A stretch of DNA of 59,851 bases from Streptomyces sp. IMTB 2501 (GTDB lineage Bacteria > Actinomycetota > Actinomycetes > Streptomycetales > Streptomycetaceae): positions 148,312 to 208,162 of the forward strand of contig NZ_MQUS01000017.1 of the NCBI RefSeq assembly GCF_001953885.1, read 5' to 3'. Every line of letters begins with the position of its first letter. Position 1 is the stretch's first letter. Shown piece after piece: positions 40,420 to 49,227 of this stretch. Both the position numbers and the translations under genes were made by a program. Under the pieces are notes generated by a model. It was given only the letters and a program-made list of their open reading frames with translations. It was not told where the DNA came from and ran no database searches.

Positions 40420-41706
40420 TCAGGCCGACTTCTGCTCGCCGGACCCACGCCCCCGTGCATCCCGCGGGATCAGGGTCGGGTTCACGTTGGACAGGACCAC
40501 GTCGGCTGTGATGACCACGCGGGCCACGTCCTTGCGGGACGGGACCTCGTACATCACGCCCTGGAGGACTTCCTCCATGATGGCGCGCAGGCCTCGGGCG
40601 CCGGTCTGGCGGAGGATGGCCTGGTCGGCGATGGCCTCCAGGGCCTCGCGCTCGAAGTCCAGCTCCACGCCGTCGAGTTCGAAGAGGCGCTGGTATTGCT
40701 TCACGAGCGCGTTGCGGGGTTCTACCAGGATCTTCAGCAACGCCTCGCGGTCGAGGTTGTGGACCGAAGTGATCACGGGCAGACGGCCGATGAACTCGGG
40801 GATCATGCCGAACTTGACCAGGTCCTCCGGCATGACGTCCTCGAAGACGTCCTTGGCCTCCAGCTCGCGCTTGGAGAGGATCGTGGCGCCGAAGCCGATG
40901 CCCTTCGCACCGGCCCTGGCCTCGATGATCTTCTCCAGGCCGGCGAACGCACCGCCCACGATGAACAGGACGTTCGTCGTGTCGATCTGGATGAACTCCT
41001 GGTGCGGGTGCTTGCGGCCACCCTGGGGCGGGACCGAGGCCGTGGTGCCTTCCAGGATCTTGAGCAACGCCTGCTGGACGCCCTCGCCCGATACGTCGCG
41101 GGTGATCGACGGGTTCTCGCTCTTGCGAGCCACCTTGTCGATCTCGTCGATGTAGATGATCCCGGTCTCGGCCTTCTTGACGTCGTAGTCCGCCGCCTGG
41201 ATCAGCTTCAGGAGGATGTTCTCCACGTCTTCGCCCACGTAGCCCGCCTCCGTGAGCGCCGTCGCGTCCGCGATCGCGAACGGGACGTTGAGCATGCGGG
41301 CCAGCGTCTGCGCGAGGAGGGTCTTGCCGGAGCCCGTGGGGCCCAGCAGGAGGATGTTGGACTTCGCCAGCTCGATGGCGTCGTCACGGCCGCTCGGGCC
41401 GCCGTTCTCGCCTGCCTGGACCCGCTTGTAGTGGTTGTACACCGCGACGGACAGGGCCTTCTTCGCGGCCTCCTGGCCGACTACGTAGCCCTCAAGGAAC
41501 TCGTAGATCTCACGGGGCTTGGGCAGCTCCTCCCAGCGCACCTCGCTGGTCTCCGCGAGCTCTTCCTCGATGATCTCGTTGCAGAGATCGATGCACTCGT
41601 CGCAGATGTACACACCGGGCCCTGCGATGAGCTTCTTGACCTGCTTCTGGCTCTTGCCGCAGAACGAGCACTTGAGCAGATCGCCGCCGTCACCGATGCG
41701 TGCCAC
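40420..41706 (-). CDS. clpX: ATP-dependent Clp protease ATPase subunit ClpX
   Basis: A 428-residue AAA+ unfoldase. The N-terminal zinc-binding domain (CSFCGKSQ...CDEC, about 14-40) recruits substrates. Walker A is GPTGSGKTLL, Walker B IIYIDEIDK, the IGF loop (KGIGFGAT) docks on ClpP, and sensor motifs are present. It lies about 170 bp downstream of clpP2, a spacing suggesting its own promoter. AAGGGGAAG precedes GTG 41706. Confidence 0.98.
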   Translation of the reverse strand: MARIGDGGDLLKCSFCGKSQKQVKKLIAGPGVYICDECIDLCNEIIEEELAETSEVRWEELPKPREIYEFLEGYVVGQEAAKKALSVAVYNHYKRVQAGENGGPSGRDDAIELAKSNILLLGPTGSGKTLLAQTLARMLNVPFAIADATALTEAGYVGEDVENILLKLIQAADYDVKKAETGIIYIDEIDKVARKSENPSITRDVSGEGVQQALLKILEGTTASVPPQGGRKHPHQEFIQIDTTNVLFIVGGAFAGLEKIIEARAGAKGIGFGATILSKRELEAKDVFEDVMPEDLVKFGMIPEFIGRLPVITSVHNLDREALLKILVEPRNALVKQYQRLFELDGVELDFEREALEAIADQAILRQTGARGLRAIMEEVLQGVMYEVPSRKDVARVVITADVVLSNVNPTLIPRDARGRGSGEQKSA

Positions 41707-41875
41707 GGTGTGCTTCCCCTTCGCCTGGGAGACGCCTGGACGCGGAGGTCCAGCGGCTCCTGGTGCTGCCTTATGTCCGACGGTACCTTGCCGGGCCCCG
41801 TGTTCGGGCCCCCCTTGGCAGGGTTCACTTTGACGTGCACCGTGCCAAGAGGGGCAGAGAGCAAGCCGCTCCGCG

Positions 41876-42541
41876 TCAGCGGACCGAGCTGTTGTTCAGC
41901 TTGCGGGTGGAGATGATCTGGTCGACGAGGCCGTACTCCAGCGCCTCCTCGGCCGTGAGGATCTTGTCGCGCTCGATGTCCTCGCGGATCTTCTCGATCG
42001 GCTGGTTCGAGTGCTTGGCCAGCATGTTCTCCAGCTGCTCACGCATCCGGGTGAACTCGTTGGCGATGATCTCCAGGTCGGAGAGCTGACCGCGGCCGGT
42101 GGAGCCCGCCGGCTGGTGGATCAGCACGCGGGAGTTCGGCAGCGCCATGCGCTTGCCGGGCGTACCGGCGGCGAGCAGGATCGCCGCCGCGGAGGCCGCC
42201 TGGCCCATGCAGACCGTCTGGATGTCGGGCTTCACGAACTGCATGGTGTCGTAGATCGCCGTGAGGGCGGTCATGTCGCCACCGGGGCTGTTGATGTAGA
42301 TCGAGATGTCCCGGTCCGGGTCCATCGACTCCAGGCACAGCAGCTGCGCCATGACGTCGTTGGCGGAGGCGTCGTCGATCTGGACGCCCAGGAAGATCAC
42401 GCGCTCCTCGAAGAGCTTCGCGTACGGGTCGTACTCGCGGATGCCCTGGGAGGTGCGCTCGACGAAGCGCGGGATGACGTAGCGGCTGTCGGGGCGGGGC
42501 CCTTCGTACATGCCGCTGGCGGCGCCGGGGAAGTTGCTCAT
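41876..42541 (-). CDS. clpP2: ClpP2 peptidase subunit
   Basis: A 221-residue ClpP serine peptidase. The catalytic Ser is in MGQAASAAAILL and the His in LIHQPAG; the handle region is intact. Streptomyces ClpP1 and ClpP2 form a mixed complex with ClpX/ClpC. The start ATG 42541 (MSNFPGAASG) is preferred over upstream in-frame starts by similarity to known ClpP2. It follows clpP1 by about 67 bp, and the two form the clpP1-clpP2 operon. Confidence 0.95.
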   Translation of the reverse strand: MSNFPGAASGMYEGPRPDSRYVIPRFVERTSQGIREYDPYAKLFEERVIFLGVQIDDASANDVMAQLLCLESMDPDRDISIYINSPGGDMTALTAIYDTMQFVKPDIQTVCMGQAASAAAILLAAGTPGKRMALPNSRVLIHQPAGSTGRGQLSDLEIIANEFTRMREQLENMLAKHSNQPIEKIREDIERDKILTAEEALEYGLVDQIISTRKLNNSSVR

Positions 42542-42608
42542 GGGGTTCACCGTCCTGGTGGCGTTCGGGGGGCTGGGGTCTCGGCGGTGCGTGGCGTGGC
42601 CGGGCCGG

Positions 42609-43226
42609 TCAGGCACCGGTGCCGCCGCCTCCCGGAACACCCGAGGCGTGCGTGATGATCTCGTCAATGAGACCGTACTCCTTGGCCTCTTCCGGGGTGA
42701 ACCAGCGGTCTCGGTCGGCGTCGCGGAGGATCGTCTCGACGCTCTGGCCGGAGTGCAGCGCGGTCAGCTCGGTCATGGTCTTCTTGGTGCGCAGCAGGTA
42801 CTGGGCCTGGATCTTGATGTCCGAGACCGTACCGCCCAGGCCCGCGGAGCCCTGGTGCATCATGATGTCCGTGTGCGGCAGGGAGAACCGCTTGCCGGCG
42901 GTGCCGCCGGTGAGCAGGAACTGGCCCATCGAGGCCGCCATGCCCATGCCGATGGTCACCACGTCGTTCGGGATGTACTGCATGGTGTCGTAGATCGCCA
43001 TGCCCGCCGTCACCGAGCCGCCGGGGCTGTTGATGTAGAGGTAGATGTCCTTGCTCGGGTCGGCCGCAAGGAGCAGCAGCTGCGCGGTGATCTTGTTGGC
43101 GATGTCGTCGTCAACCTGCTGGCCGAGGAAGATGATCCGCTCGCCGAGCAGCCGGTTGTAGACCTGGTCGCCGAGGCCACCACCGATGGAAGGCTCGCCG
43201 GCGGCGGAGGGCATCAGATTCGTCAC
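42609..43226 (-). CDS. clpP1: ClpP1 peptidase subunit
   Basis: A 205-residue ClpP. The Ser active site is in GMAASMGQFLL, the His in IMMHQGSAG, and the C-terminus is GGGGTGA. GTG 43226, giving MTNLMPSAAGEPSIG, matches S. coelicolor ClpP1 as I recall it and has AGGTGG upstream. First gene of clpP1P2. A ClgR-like operator lies about 105 bp upstream, so induction by ClgR is expected from the S. lividans/S. coelicolor model. Confidence 0.95.
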   Translation of the reverse strand: MTNLMPSAAGEPSIGGGLGDQVYNRLLGERIIFLGQQVDDDIANKITAQLLLLAADPSKDIYLYINSPGGSVTAGMAIYDTMQYIPNDVVTIGMGMAASMGQFLLTGGTAGKRFSLPHTDIMMHQGSAGLGGTVSDIKIQAQYLLRTKKTMTELTALHSGQSVETILRDADRDRWFTPEEAKEYGLIDEIITHASGVPGGGGTGA

Positions 43227-43329
43227 GTATCCACCTGCTCGTCTTACGACGGCGCCGGGCCGTCTCATTGTTCTGCCTTTCATGGACCCTAACGCGATGG
43301 TCCCTTCGGGGAATCCCGGGAATGCGGGT

Positions 43330-43346
43330 GTTCGCCGGGGGCGTAG
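43330..43346. promoter_or_regulatory. Putative ClgR operator upstream of clpP1
   Basis: GTTCGC-N5-GCGTAG matches the ClgR recognition pattern (CGC-N5-GCG core with GTT/AC-type flanks) established for clpP1, clpC1 and lon in Streptomyces. It is 104 bp upstream of the clpP1 start codon. The right flank deviates slightly from the palindrome. Confidence 0.5.
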
Positions 43347-43398
43347 CGCTCCGCGAGGGGGCCGGTGCGGTTCGTGGGGGGCGGTGCGGTTGTCGTCG

Positions 43399-43452
43399 GG
43401 CGCGGGTGCGTGGGGGTTGTTCGCGCAGTTCCCCGCGCCCCTTGGGGAACTG
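43399..43452. repeat. Dispersed Streptomyces intergenic palindrome
   Basis: Contains the segment GCGCAGTTCCCCGCGCCCCT with the inverted partner CAGTTCCCC/GGGGAACTG. I recognise this sequence as recurring in intergenic regions of many Streptomyces chromosomes. It lies between the clpP1 promoter region and the tig terminator. No function is established. Confidence 0.6.
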
Positions 43453-43470
43453 CCCCTGGCGTACGACAGA

Positions 43471-43502
43471 GGGCCCCCGGGAGACACACTCCCCAGGGGC
43501 CC
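43471..43502 (-). terminator. Imperfect hairpin after tig
   Basis: GGGCCCCCGGGAG pairs with CTCCCCAGGGGCCC around a short loop, with one mismatch or bulge, about 32 nt beyond the tig stop. It separates tig from clpP1 on the minus strand. Confidence 0.6.
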
Positions 43503-43533
43503 GTCTACGTCGTCAGAGGCGCCGTAGGGCCGC

Positions 43534-44925
43534 TCAGCCCTCGGTCTTCTCCTCGGCGTCCTCGGTGGCGCCCTCCGCGGCCTCGACCGTCTCGATGGCG
43601 GCCTCGGTCTCGTCCTCGTCCTCCAGGTCGACGATCTCGCCGTTGGTGTCCTTCACCGTGGCGGCCTCGACCACGACGGCCAGGGCCTTGCCGCGGGCGA
43701 CCTCGCCGACCAGGAGCGGCACCTGGCCGCCCTCGACGACGGCCTGGGCGAACTGGTCGGGGGACATGCCGGAGGAGGCCGCACGCCGCATGAGGTGCTC
43801 GGTGAGCTCCTCCTGGTTGACGTTGAGGTTCTCCTTCTTGACCAGCTCGTCGAGGACGAACTGGGTCTTGATGCCCTTGACCGCGGCCTCGCGGGTCTCG
43901 GTCTCGAACTCCTCGGCGGTCTTGCCCTGGATCTCCAGGTACTTGTCGAGGGTGAGGCCCATCTGGCCGAGCTGGTGGTGCTCCAGGTTGTGCTTGCGGG
44001 TGTTGACCTCGTCCTCGAGCAGCTTCTCGGGGACCGGGACCTCGACCAGCTCAAGGAGCTTCTCCAGGACGCGCTCCTGGGCCTGGGTGGCCTGGTCGAA
44101 CTGCTTCATGTTCGCGAGGCGCTTGCGGCTGTCGGCCTTCAGCTCGTCCAGGGTGTCGAACTCGGAGGCGAGCTGCGCGAACTCATCGTCCAGCTCGGGC
44201 AGTTCACGGGCGGCGACCTGGGTGACCTTGACGGTGACCTCGGCCTCCTTGCCCGCGGCGGAGCCGCCCTTGAGCTCGGAGGTGAAGGTGGCCTCCTCGC
44301 CGGCGGACTTGCCCTTGACGGCGTCGTCGATGCCGTCCAGCAGCTCACCGGAGCCGATGGTGTAGGAGACGCCGTCGGCGATGCCGTCCTCAAGGACCTC
44401 GCCGTCCACCTTGGCCTCCAGGTCGATGGTGACGACGTCGCCGTCCTCGGCGGCGCGCTCGACCGGGGAGGTGGAGGCGAAGCGCTCACGGAGCTGCTCG
44501 ACCGACTTCTCGATGTCCTCGTCGGTCACCTCGACGGCGTCGACCTCGACCTCGATGCCGGAGTAGTCCGGGATCTCCAGGGCCGGGCGGACGTCGACCT
44601 CGGCGGTGAAGTTCAGCGTCTCGCCGTCCTTCAGCTCGGTGATGTCGACCTCGGGCTGGCCGAGCGGGCTCAGCTCGGCCTCGTTGACCGCCTCGGTGTA
44701 GAACTTGGGCAGCGCGTCGTTGACGGCCTCCTCCAGCACCGCACCGCGGCCGAACCGCTGGTCGATGACGCGGGCCGGGATCTTGCCCTTGCGGAAGCCC
44801 TTCACCGTGACCTGCTGGTTGATCTTCTTGTACGCCGCGTCGAGGCTGTCCTTGAGCTCCTCGAAGGGCACCTCGACAGTGAGCCGAACCCGGGTCGGGT
44901 TCAGGGTCTCCACGGCGCTCTTCAC
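43534..44925 (-). CDS. tig: Trigger factor
   Basis: A 463-residue ribosome-associated chaperone and prolyl isomerase. The ribosome-binding GFRKGK signature is near residue 43, the FKBP-like PPIase domain is central (about 160-245), the chaperone arms follow, and the tail is acidic (EDEDETEAA...). GTG 44925 has AAGGAG at ideal spacing. It sits upstream of clpP1-clpP2-clpX in the order common to most bacteria. Confidence 0.97.
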   Translation of the reverse strand: MKSAVETLNPTRVRLTVEVPFEELKDSLDAAYKKINQQVTVKGFRKGKIPARVIDQRFGRGAVLEEAVNDALPKFYTEAVNEAELSPLGQPEVDITELKDGETLNFTAEVDVRPALEIPDYSGIEVEVDAVEVTDEDIEKSVEQLRERFASTSPVERAAEDGDVVTIDLEAKVDGEVLEDGIADGVSYTIGSGELLDGIDDAVKGKSAGEEATFTSELKGGSAAGKEAEVTVKVTQVAARELPELDDEFAQLASEFDTLDELKADSRKRLANMKQFDQATQAQERVLEKLLELVEVPVPEKLLEDEVNTRKHNLEHHQLGQMGLTLDKYLEIQGKTAEEFETETREAAVKGIKTQFVLDELVKKENLNVNQEELTEHLMRRAASSGMSPDQFAQAVVEGGQVPLLVGEVARGKALAVVVEAATVKDTNGEIVDLEDEDETEAAIETVEAAEGATEDAEEKTEG

Positions 44926-45103
44926 GGTTCGGTCTCCTTGTGGCTGACTGCTTGGGTTCTGCCGGAGCCAGACAGGTCCGGCGGATTCGCCGCCCGGAGG
45001 AGTACTCAGGCCGTCGGGGCCGGGACACACGGGCGCGCAGCTTGCATAGTAACCGCAGCCGGTCAGCGCCCCAAAAGGCGATCATCACGACGTCGTGGAC
45101 AGG

Positions 45104-45180
45104 TGGTCGGGGTGGCGGGATTTGAACCCACGGCCTTCCGCTCCCAAAGCGGACGCGCTACCAAGCTGCGCCACACCCCG
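45104..45180 (-). tRNA. tRNA-Pro (anticodon TGG)
   Basis: The reverse complement gives a cloverleaf with acceptor CGGGGTG/CACCCCG, anticodon stem TCCGC/GCGGA and loop TTTGGGA, hence anticodon TGG. The T arm contains GGTTCAAATCC. The discriminator A is followed by an encoded CCA (45104-45106), unlike the tRNA-Ala genes of this window. It is divergent from tRNA-Gly. Confidence 0.96.
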
Positions 45181-45271
45181 TCTGGTGCGACACGTAGGGT
45201 ACATGGCCCGGCCGGTTCCGTCGGCCGCATTCTTCGAGCCGACGCGTGCGGGCGCTCCCAAGACGTACTCG

Positions 45272-45302
45272 TTGGCCTCGGCGCCGGGCGACCCGCTACG
45301 AT
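45272..45302 (+). promoter_or_regulatory. Possible promoter of tRNA-Gly
   Basis: TTGGCC (45272-45277) and TACGAT (45297-45302), 19 bp apart, resemble a vegetative sigma (HrdB-type) promoter 40 bp before the tRNA. The -10 is convincing; the spacing is one base long. Inference only. Confidence 0.35.
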
Positions 45303-45341
45303 GCCTTCAGTGCCGCGGTCACCGACCTGCGGCGCACTGTT

Positions 45342-45412
45342 GCGGGCGTAGCTCAATGGTAGAGCCCTAGTCTTCCAAACTAGCTACGCGGGTTCGATTC
45401 CCGTCGCCCGCT
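45342..45412 (+). tRNA. tRNA-Gly (anticodon TCC)
   Basis: A 71-nt cloverleaf with acceptor GCGGGCG/CGCCCGC, anticodon stem CTAGT/ACTAG and loop CTTCCAA, so anticodon TCC. The discriminator is T, as usual for glycine tRNA, and CCA is not encoded. Confidence 0.97.
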
Positions 45413-45434
45413 CCGATCGGTCGCTCGGACCGAC

Positions 45435-45474
45435 CCGGAGGCCCGGTTCCGCTTCGGCGGGGCCGGGCCTCCGG
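45435..45474 (+). terminator. Hairpin terminator after tRNA-Gly
   Basis: Perfect 12-bp inverted repeat CCGGAGGCCCGG/CCGGGCCTCCGG around a 16-base loop, 22 nt after the tRNA-Gly 3' end. Confidence 0.75.
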
Positions 45475-45559
45475 CGTGTCCGGGGCGCCCTTGTCGTCCC
45501 GGGCCAGGAGGACGGTGCTGGTGGCGCCTCAAGGGCTCGGCGGCTGCGCCGGCGGCGGG

Positions 45560-46310
45560 GAGCCGGGGCGCGGTCGGGTCGCCGGCCGTCGTGCAGGAGG
45601 CGGAGGAGTTCGCCGGGGGCGGGCCGGGCCATGGCGTGCTCCGCCAGACAGGGGCGGACGAAGGGGAGCTTCCTCGGGCACGCCGTCGAGGTCGGGGGTG
45701 CCGTCGACGACCCGGGTCGCCGTCCCCCAGGGGCTCGCCCTGTCGCAGGGGGCGCTTCGGGTGGCGACGTGGCCGAGGACCGGCCGGGCTGGGTCGGGGC
45801 GTCGGTGCGGGTGGGCTCGGTGGCGCGAGAGGCGCCTGAGTCGATCACGCACGGGCCGTCCCCGGTGAGCATGACATTGGCCGGTTTCGGGTCGCGGGGC
45901 ACCTCCGGCCACGGTGGATGTCACGCAGGCCTCCGCGCGGCCGGTCCGGCGGGAGCGGGCCGTGGCCGGTGGCGAGGGCCCGGGCCCGAGCGACGCCGAG
46001 AGTCGCGAGGAGGGCACCCAGGGCCTCGCCGGGGAGGTGGAGCGGGCCGTCCAAGGGTGCGGGGCGTCAGCGTCCGCAGGGGGCCGTGGAGGCGCCGCCG
46101 ACCTGTCGGGCAGTGGCCACCTCACGGCGGAAGCGGACGCGGAACCCGCCGTCGGCGTACTGGCCGTGGACGGCCTTGAGCGCGAGCCGGCGGCCGGAGA
46201 CGGACCGGGCGAGGTACGCCATGCCGAGGGCGTCGGTACCGAGGCGGCCTCGATCCGGCGGCCCGCCGCCTCCACCGGATCCGTGTCGCGCAGCGCCGTC
46301 CCCGTACGTC
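45560..46310 (-). pseudogene. Decayed Ser/Thr protein kinase
   Basis: Kinase pieces occur in order but in different frames. LRDTDPVEAAGRRIE is at about 46290, then LGTDALGMAYLARSVSGRRLALKAVHGQYADGGF with the ATP-loop Gly residues largely lost. A shifted RDPKPANVMLTGDGPCVIDSGASRA follows near 45900-45840 (the catalytic HRD has become PRD; DFG-type DxG has become DSG). Finally TPDLDGVPEE and RPCLAEHA...PGELLRLLHDG lie near 45640-45580. Frameshifts and the lost catalytic His make it inactive. The pattern matches Streptomyces kinases whose catalytic domain begins DPVEIGGHRI-like. No TM or sensor domain remains. Confidence 0.75.
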
Positions 46311-46361
46311 TCCCCGCCGGTTCAGTTGTTCCGTGCGCTCCGGTCCGCCGGACCCGCGCGG

Positions 46362-46556
46362 TCAGAACTTGATCGAACTGATGGAGCTCGCTATCGAGTT
46401 CAGGAAGCGGTCGATGGACGGAGCCATGCCGGTCGAGGCGAGGAAGAAGCCGAAGAGGATCGCGATGATCGCGGGCCCCGCCTTGATGTTCCCTCCTCGT
46501 AGCAGGACCACCAGGATGATTGCCAACAGCAGCACCACAGACAGTGAAATGGCCAC
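46362..46556 (-). CDS. 64-residue membrane protein
   Basis: From GTG 46556: an N-terminal hydrophobic helix (about 3-20), a short RGGNIKAGP turn, a second hydrophobic segment (about 28-42) and an amphipathic tail (SIDRFLNSIASSISSI). The sequence is clean and has good codon bias although it lies between two decayed genes. Peptides very like it recur in Streptomyces, in my recollection near mobile-element genes. Function unknown. Confidence 0.65.
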   Translation of the reverse strand: MAISLSVVLLLAIILVVLLRGGNIKAGPAIIAILFGFFLASTGMAPSIDRFLNSIASSISSIKF

Positions 46557-46957
46557 AACTGATCACACCCTCGGTCGGTCCGCTCTCCCGGCCCGGGGGT
46601 ACGGCCACCGCACCCCCGCCAGAACCATCGTGCCACCAACCCGGCCACCTCATGCGGCTCGTGACACAACGTTGGCCACCGGACCTGCGCGGGCGGTCCG
46701 CCGTACAGTAATTCGACGGCGCGTCCGCACCCGAATTCTCAGGGAATTACGCGGGTTCCTTTCCGCGCCCACCCCGCGTCCACACATCTTGTGCGCAGGT
46801 AATTCGAATTGACGACACAGGGGTGTCGTATGCCCCATTTAGCCAGGATGAATCGGGACATCGCGGGTGAGATGGCGGTCGCTGGGTGTGCGCATCATCA
46901 CGTGGGCGACGAGCCCGAGTTCGGTAAATCGGGAGTAATCCAGGGCGACAACCAGGA
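46557..46957. other. Gene-free, less GC-rich spacer
   Basis: About 400 bp without a convincing gene. GC drops noticeably around 46690-46860 (several AATTC/TTCGAA stretches). TTGACG at 46808 lies beside an ACGACAC/GTGTCGT inverted repeat (46811-46828), a combination that could be a regulated promoter left from a lost gene. Nothing further can be supported. Confidence 0.4.
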
Positions 46958-47778
46958 ATGGCTGCGGGAGTGCCGGATCCTGGACGCCGCGTACACGGTC
47001 GTGTCCTGCTGAAGCGGCTGATCATCGGCGTCCTGGTGCCGTATGTCGTCTTCGAGACCGTTCATCTGGCGGCTGACGACCCCGATCTGGAAGCTGGCGC
47101 GCTCGCCGTTCGCAGTCGCCCTCGGCATCGCCATGCTGGCGTCCCTCACCCCCGAACATCGGTGACGACCTCGATCTGCGGCGCGTCCTGCAGTTCCTGC
47201 CGTACTTCGTGCTCGGCCCGTGCATGAAGCCCGAGCACTTCCAGCTGGTGCGCCGCCGCTCGCTGCGGATCGCCGCGGTGCCGGTGTTCACCGCCGCGCT
47301 GCTGGTCGGCTGGTGGGCGGTGCCGCGCATGAACACCGCGTGGTTCCACCACCGTGACTCGGCGCAGGAGCTGGGCGCGCCCTGGTGGTGCGGCCCGGTG
47401 CTGACGCTCGCGAAGACGGGCTGCTCGCTGCTGCTGACGGCCTGCTTCTTCGCCTGGGTGCCGCACCGCACGAGGTGGTTCACGGCGCTGGGCGCGGGCA
47501 CGCTGTACGGCTGTCCGCTGCACGGCTTCCTGGTGCAGTCCGCCGACTACCGCGGCTGGTTCGACCACGCCCGGCTGCGCCGCCCACTCGGCGAGGTCCT
47601 CGTCACCCTCCTCGCGGGCACCGCCGTCACCGTGCTGTGCACCAAGCCCGTACAGCGGGTCTTCCGGTTCGCGATGGAGCCGAAGACGGAGTGGGCGTCC
47701 AGCAGGACGCGCCCCAACGCGCCCGCGACCGGGAGCAGGTGCCGGTTCCCCCGGGCCAGGCGCCTCAGTTGCCCTTGA
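46958..47778 (+). pseudogene. Gutted acyltransferase-3 family membrane protein
   Basis: Fragments of a multi-TM acyltransferase occur in three frames. LLKRLIIGVLVPYVVFETV (about 47005-47065) jumps directly to IWRLTTPIWKLARSPFAVALGIAML, implying loss of a central segment and a shift. A further extra C in a CCCCC run near 47150 moves into the frame of NIGDDLDLRRVLQFLPYFVLGPC and the intact C-terminal half (47209-47778). The N-terminus with the catalytic His is missing. The 3' end overlaps the convergent gene at 47765 by 14 bp. Originally it probably O-acylated a surface glycan or lipid. Confidence 0.75.
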
Positions 47779-49189
47779 GGTGCGTCACCAGGCGTTCGAA
47801 GTCCGCCCAGCCCGAGAGGTCCGAGGGGTCGCCGGGGAAGGAGTAGTACAGCGCCGGACGCCGCTTCGGGCCCAGCTCGCGCGGCGGCGTGGGCAGCGGG
47901 GTGCGCCGGGCCCGGTCGCCGGGCATCTCCCGTACCTCGTCGGCACCGAGGACGAAGGCGTACGGGACGCCGGGGCCCTCGAAGCGCGGCGGTACGGACA
48001 GATCACGGCGGGCCCTGCGGACCTGGACCAGCATCGACTGCAGGTCGTGCCGGGTGGCGAGGACCTCCGCCGCCCGAATCACGTCGGCGTCCGTCGGCAC
48101 CTCCTCGCCCGGGCCGTAGCCGAACGCCAGCGTGACGTCCTCCTCCACACCGCCCTCGGTACGGCTGATCCGGACCGTGGCAAGGCCCGGCCGCTCCGGG
48201 CTGCCGACGACCACCAGCCAGGTCGGCTCGGGTGCCCGCTCGTACGCCACGTCCGTCAGCTGGCGCACCGACCAGGGCAGGTTGGCGGGCTCCTCGGTAC
48301 CCCAGCCGGCCGGCGGCTCACCGGTGAGCTCACGCCATACGGCTTCCAGGGCGCCGCCGAGCACGAGCCGCTCGTCCGCCGGGTGGATCGCCCGGAAGGA
48401 CACGGCCAGTTGGCGTTCGCCGTCGTCCGCGACCACGGGGGCGAAGGAGTCGGCCATGGGGGTACGAGGGTCCTCCGGCGTGGCCTCCGGGGACTCGACC
48501 GGCATGAACAGGCCGTTGGCCCAGTGCAGCACGGCTCCGGACAGGCCGTCGTAGTAGCCGTCCTTCTCGTCCTGCACCACCCAGCGCGAGGGCCAGCCCG
48601 GCAGGTTGTTGCGGACCGCCGGGGACAGACGGGTGCCGGCGGGGGTGACGATCTGCAGGCCGAGGTTGGCCTCGGCCACGGCCCGGAAGGCGTTCGAGAG
48701 CCAGGCGGTCATCGCGACCACCGGGCGGTCCTGGATCACCACGGCGACCTTGTCGGTGAGCACGTCCACGGCGGGCTGCGCCGCGGCCGGGGTCGGCACC
48801 GCGCGCATCCCCTCGGTCCTGACCACCGCCAGGGACCGCGTCGCCTCCCGCGGCCAGGCGGTGCCGCCGACCAGGGTGGCGATGCGGGCCGCGAAGGTCC
48901 CGGCGAGCTGCTCGGCCTCCTTGACGCCGGTGGTGGCACGGGCCTCGGTCCACCAGTACGGCACCTCGGGCTCACTCGCCCCGAGCAGCCGCTGCGCCTC
49001 CCCCCTGACCTGCACCAGCAGGGGTGCCTCGACGGAGACGAGGGGGCGGCCCTGCTCGTCGCAGAGCTGCACCACCGCACCTTCCCCCTCGACGCCCGCC
49101 AGCATGTCCGGGCCACCGGCGAGCAGTCCCGCGAGCACGCTCAGCGGGTCGGGCATGGTCCTGGTGAGAGCGACGACATCCTTCGTCAT
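47765..49189 (-). CDS. DUF6177-like protein of the type VII secretion locus
   Basis: A 474-residue soluble protein. It resembles what I recall as the DUF6177 family found in Streptomyces T7SS clusters; confidence in the number is moderate. No signal peptide, TM helix or known catalytic motif is seen; Trp-rich patches (VPYWWTEARATTG, NNLPGWPSRWVVQDEKDG) are notable. ATG 49189 has GAGG upstream. It ends the operon, 38 bp after eccC. A role as secretion accessory or cytosolic chaperone is inference from position. Confidence 0.75.
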   Translation of the reverse strand: MTKDVVALTRTMPDPLSVLAGLLAGGPDMLAGVEGEGAVVQLCDEQGRPLVSVEAPLLVQVRGEAQRLLGASEPEVPYWWTEARATTGVKEAEQLAGTFAARIATLVGGTAWPREATRSLAVVRTEGMRAVPTPAAAQPAVDVLTDKVAVVIQDRPVVAMTAWLSNAFRAVAEANLGLQIVTPAGTRLSPAVRNNLPGWPSRWVVQDEKDGYYDGLSGAVLHWANGLFMPVESPEATPEDPRTPMADSFAPVVADDGERQLAVSFRAIHPADERLVLGGALEAVWRELTGEPPAGWGTEEPANLPWSVRQLTDVAYERAPEPTWLVVVGSPERPGLATVRISRTEGGVEEDVTLAFGYGPGEEVPTDADVIRAAEVLATRHDLQSMLVQVRRARRDLSVPPRFEGPGVPYAFVLGADEVREMPGDRARRTPLPTPPRELGPKRRPALYYSFPGDPSDLSGWADFERLVTHLKGN

Positions 49190-49227
49190 GGGTTACCTCG
49201 GCCCCTTACCTGTTACCTGTTCCCCGC

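Noticed and set aside
46809..47012. A 67-codon plus-strand frame as a gene
   Set aside because: No ribosome-binding site or codon bias; composition is unlike neighbours and it runs into the acyltransferase remnant.
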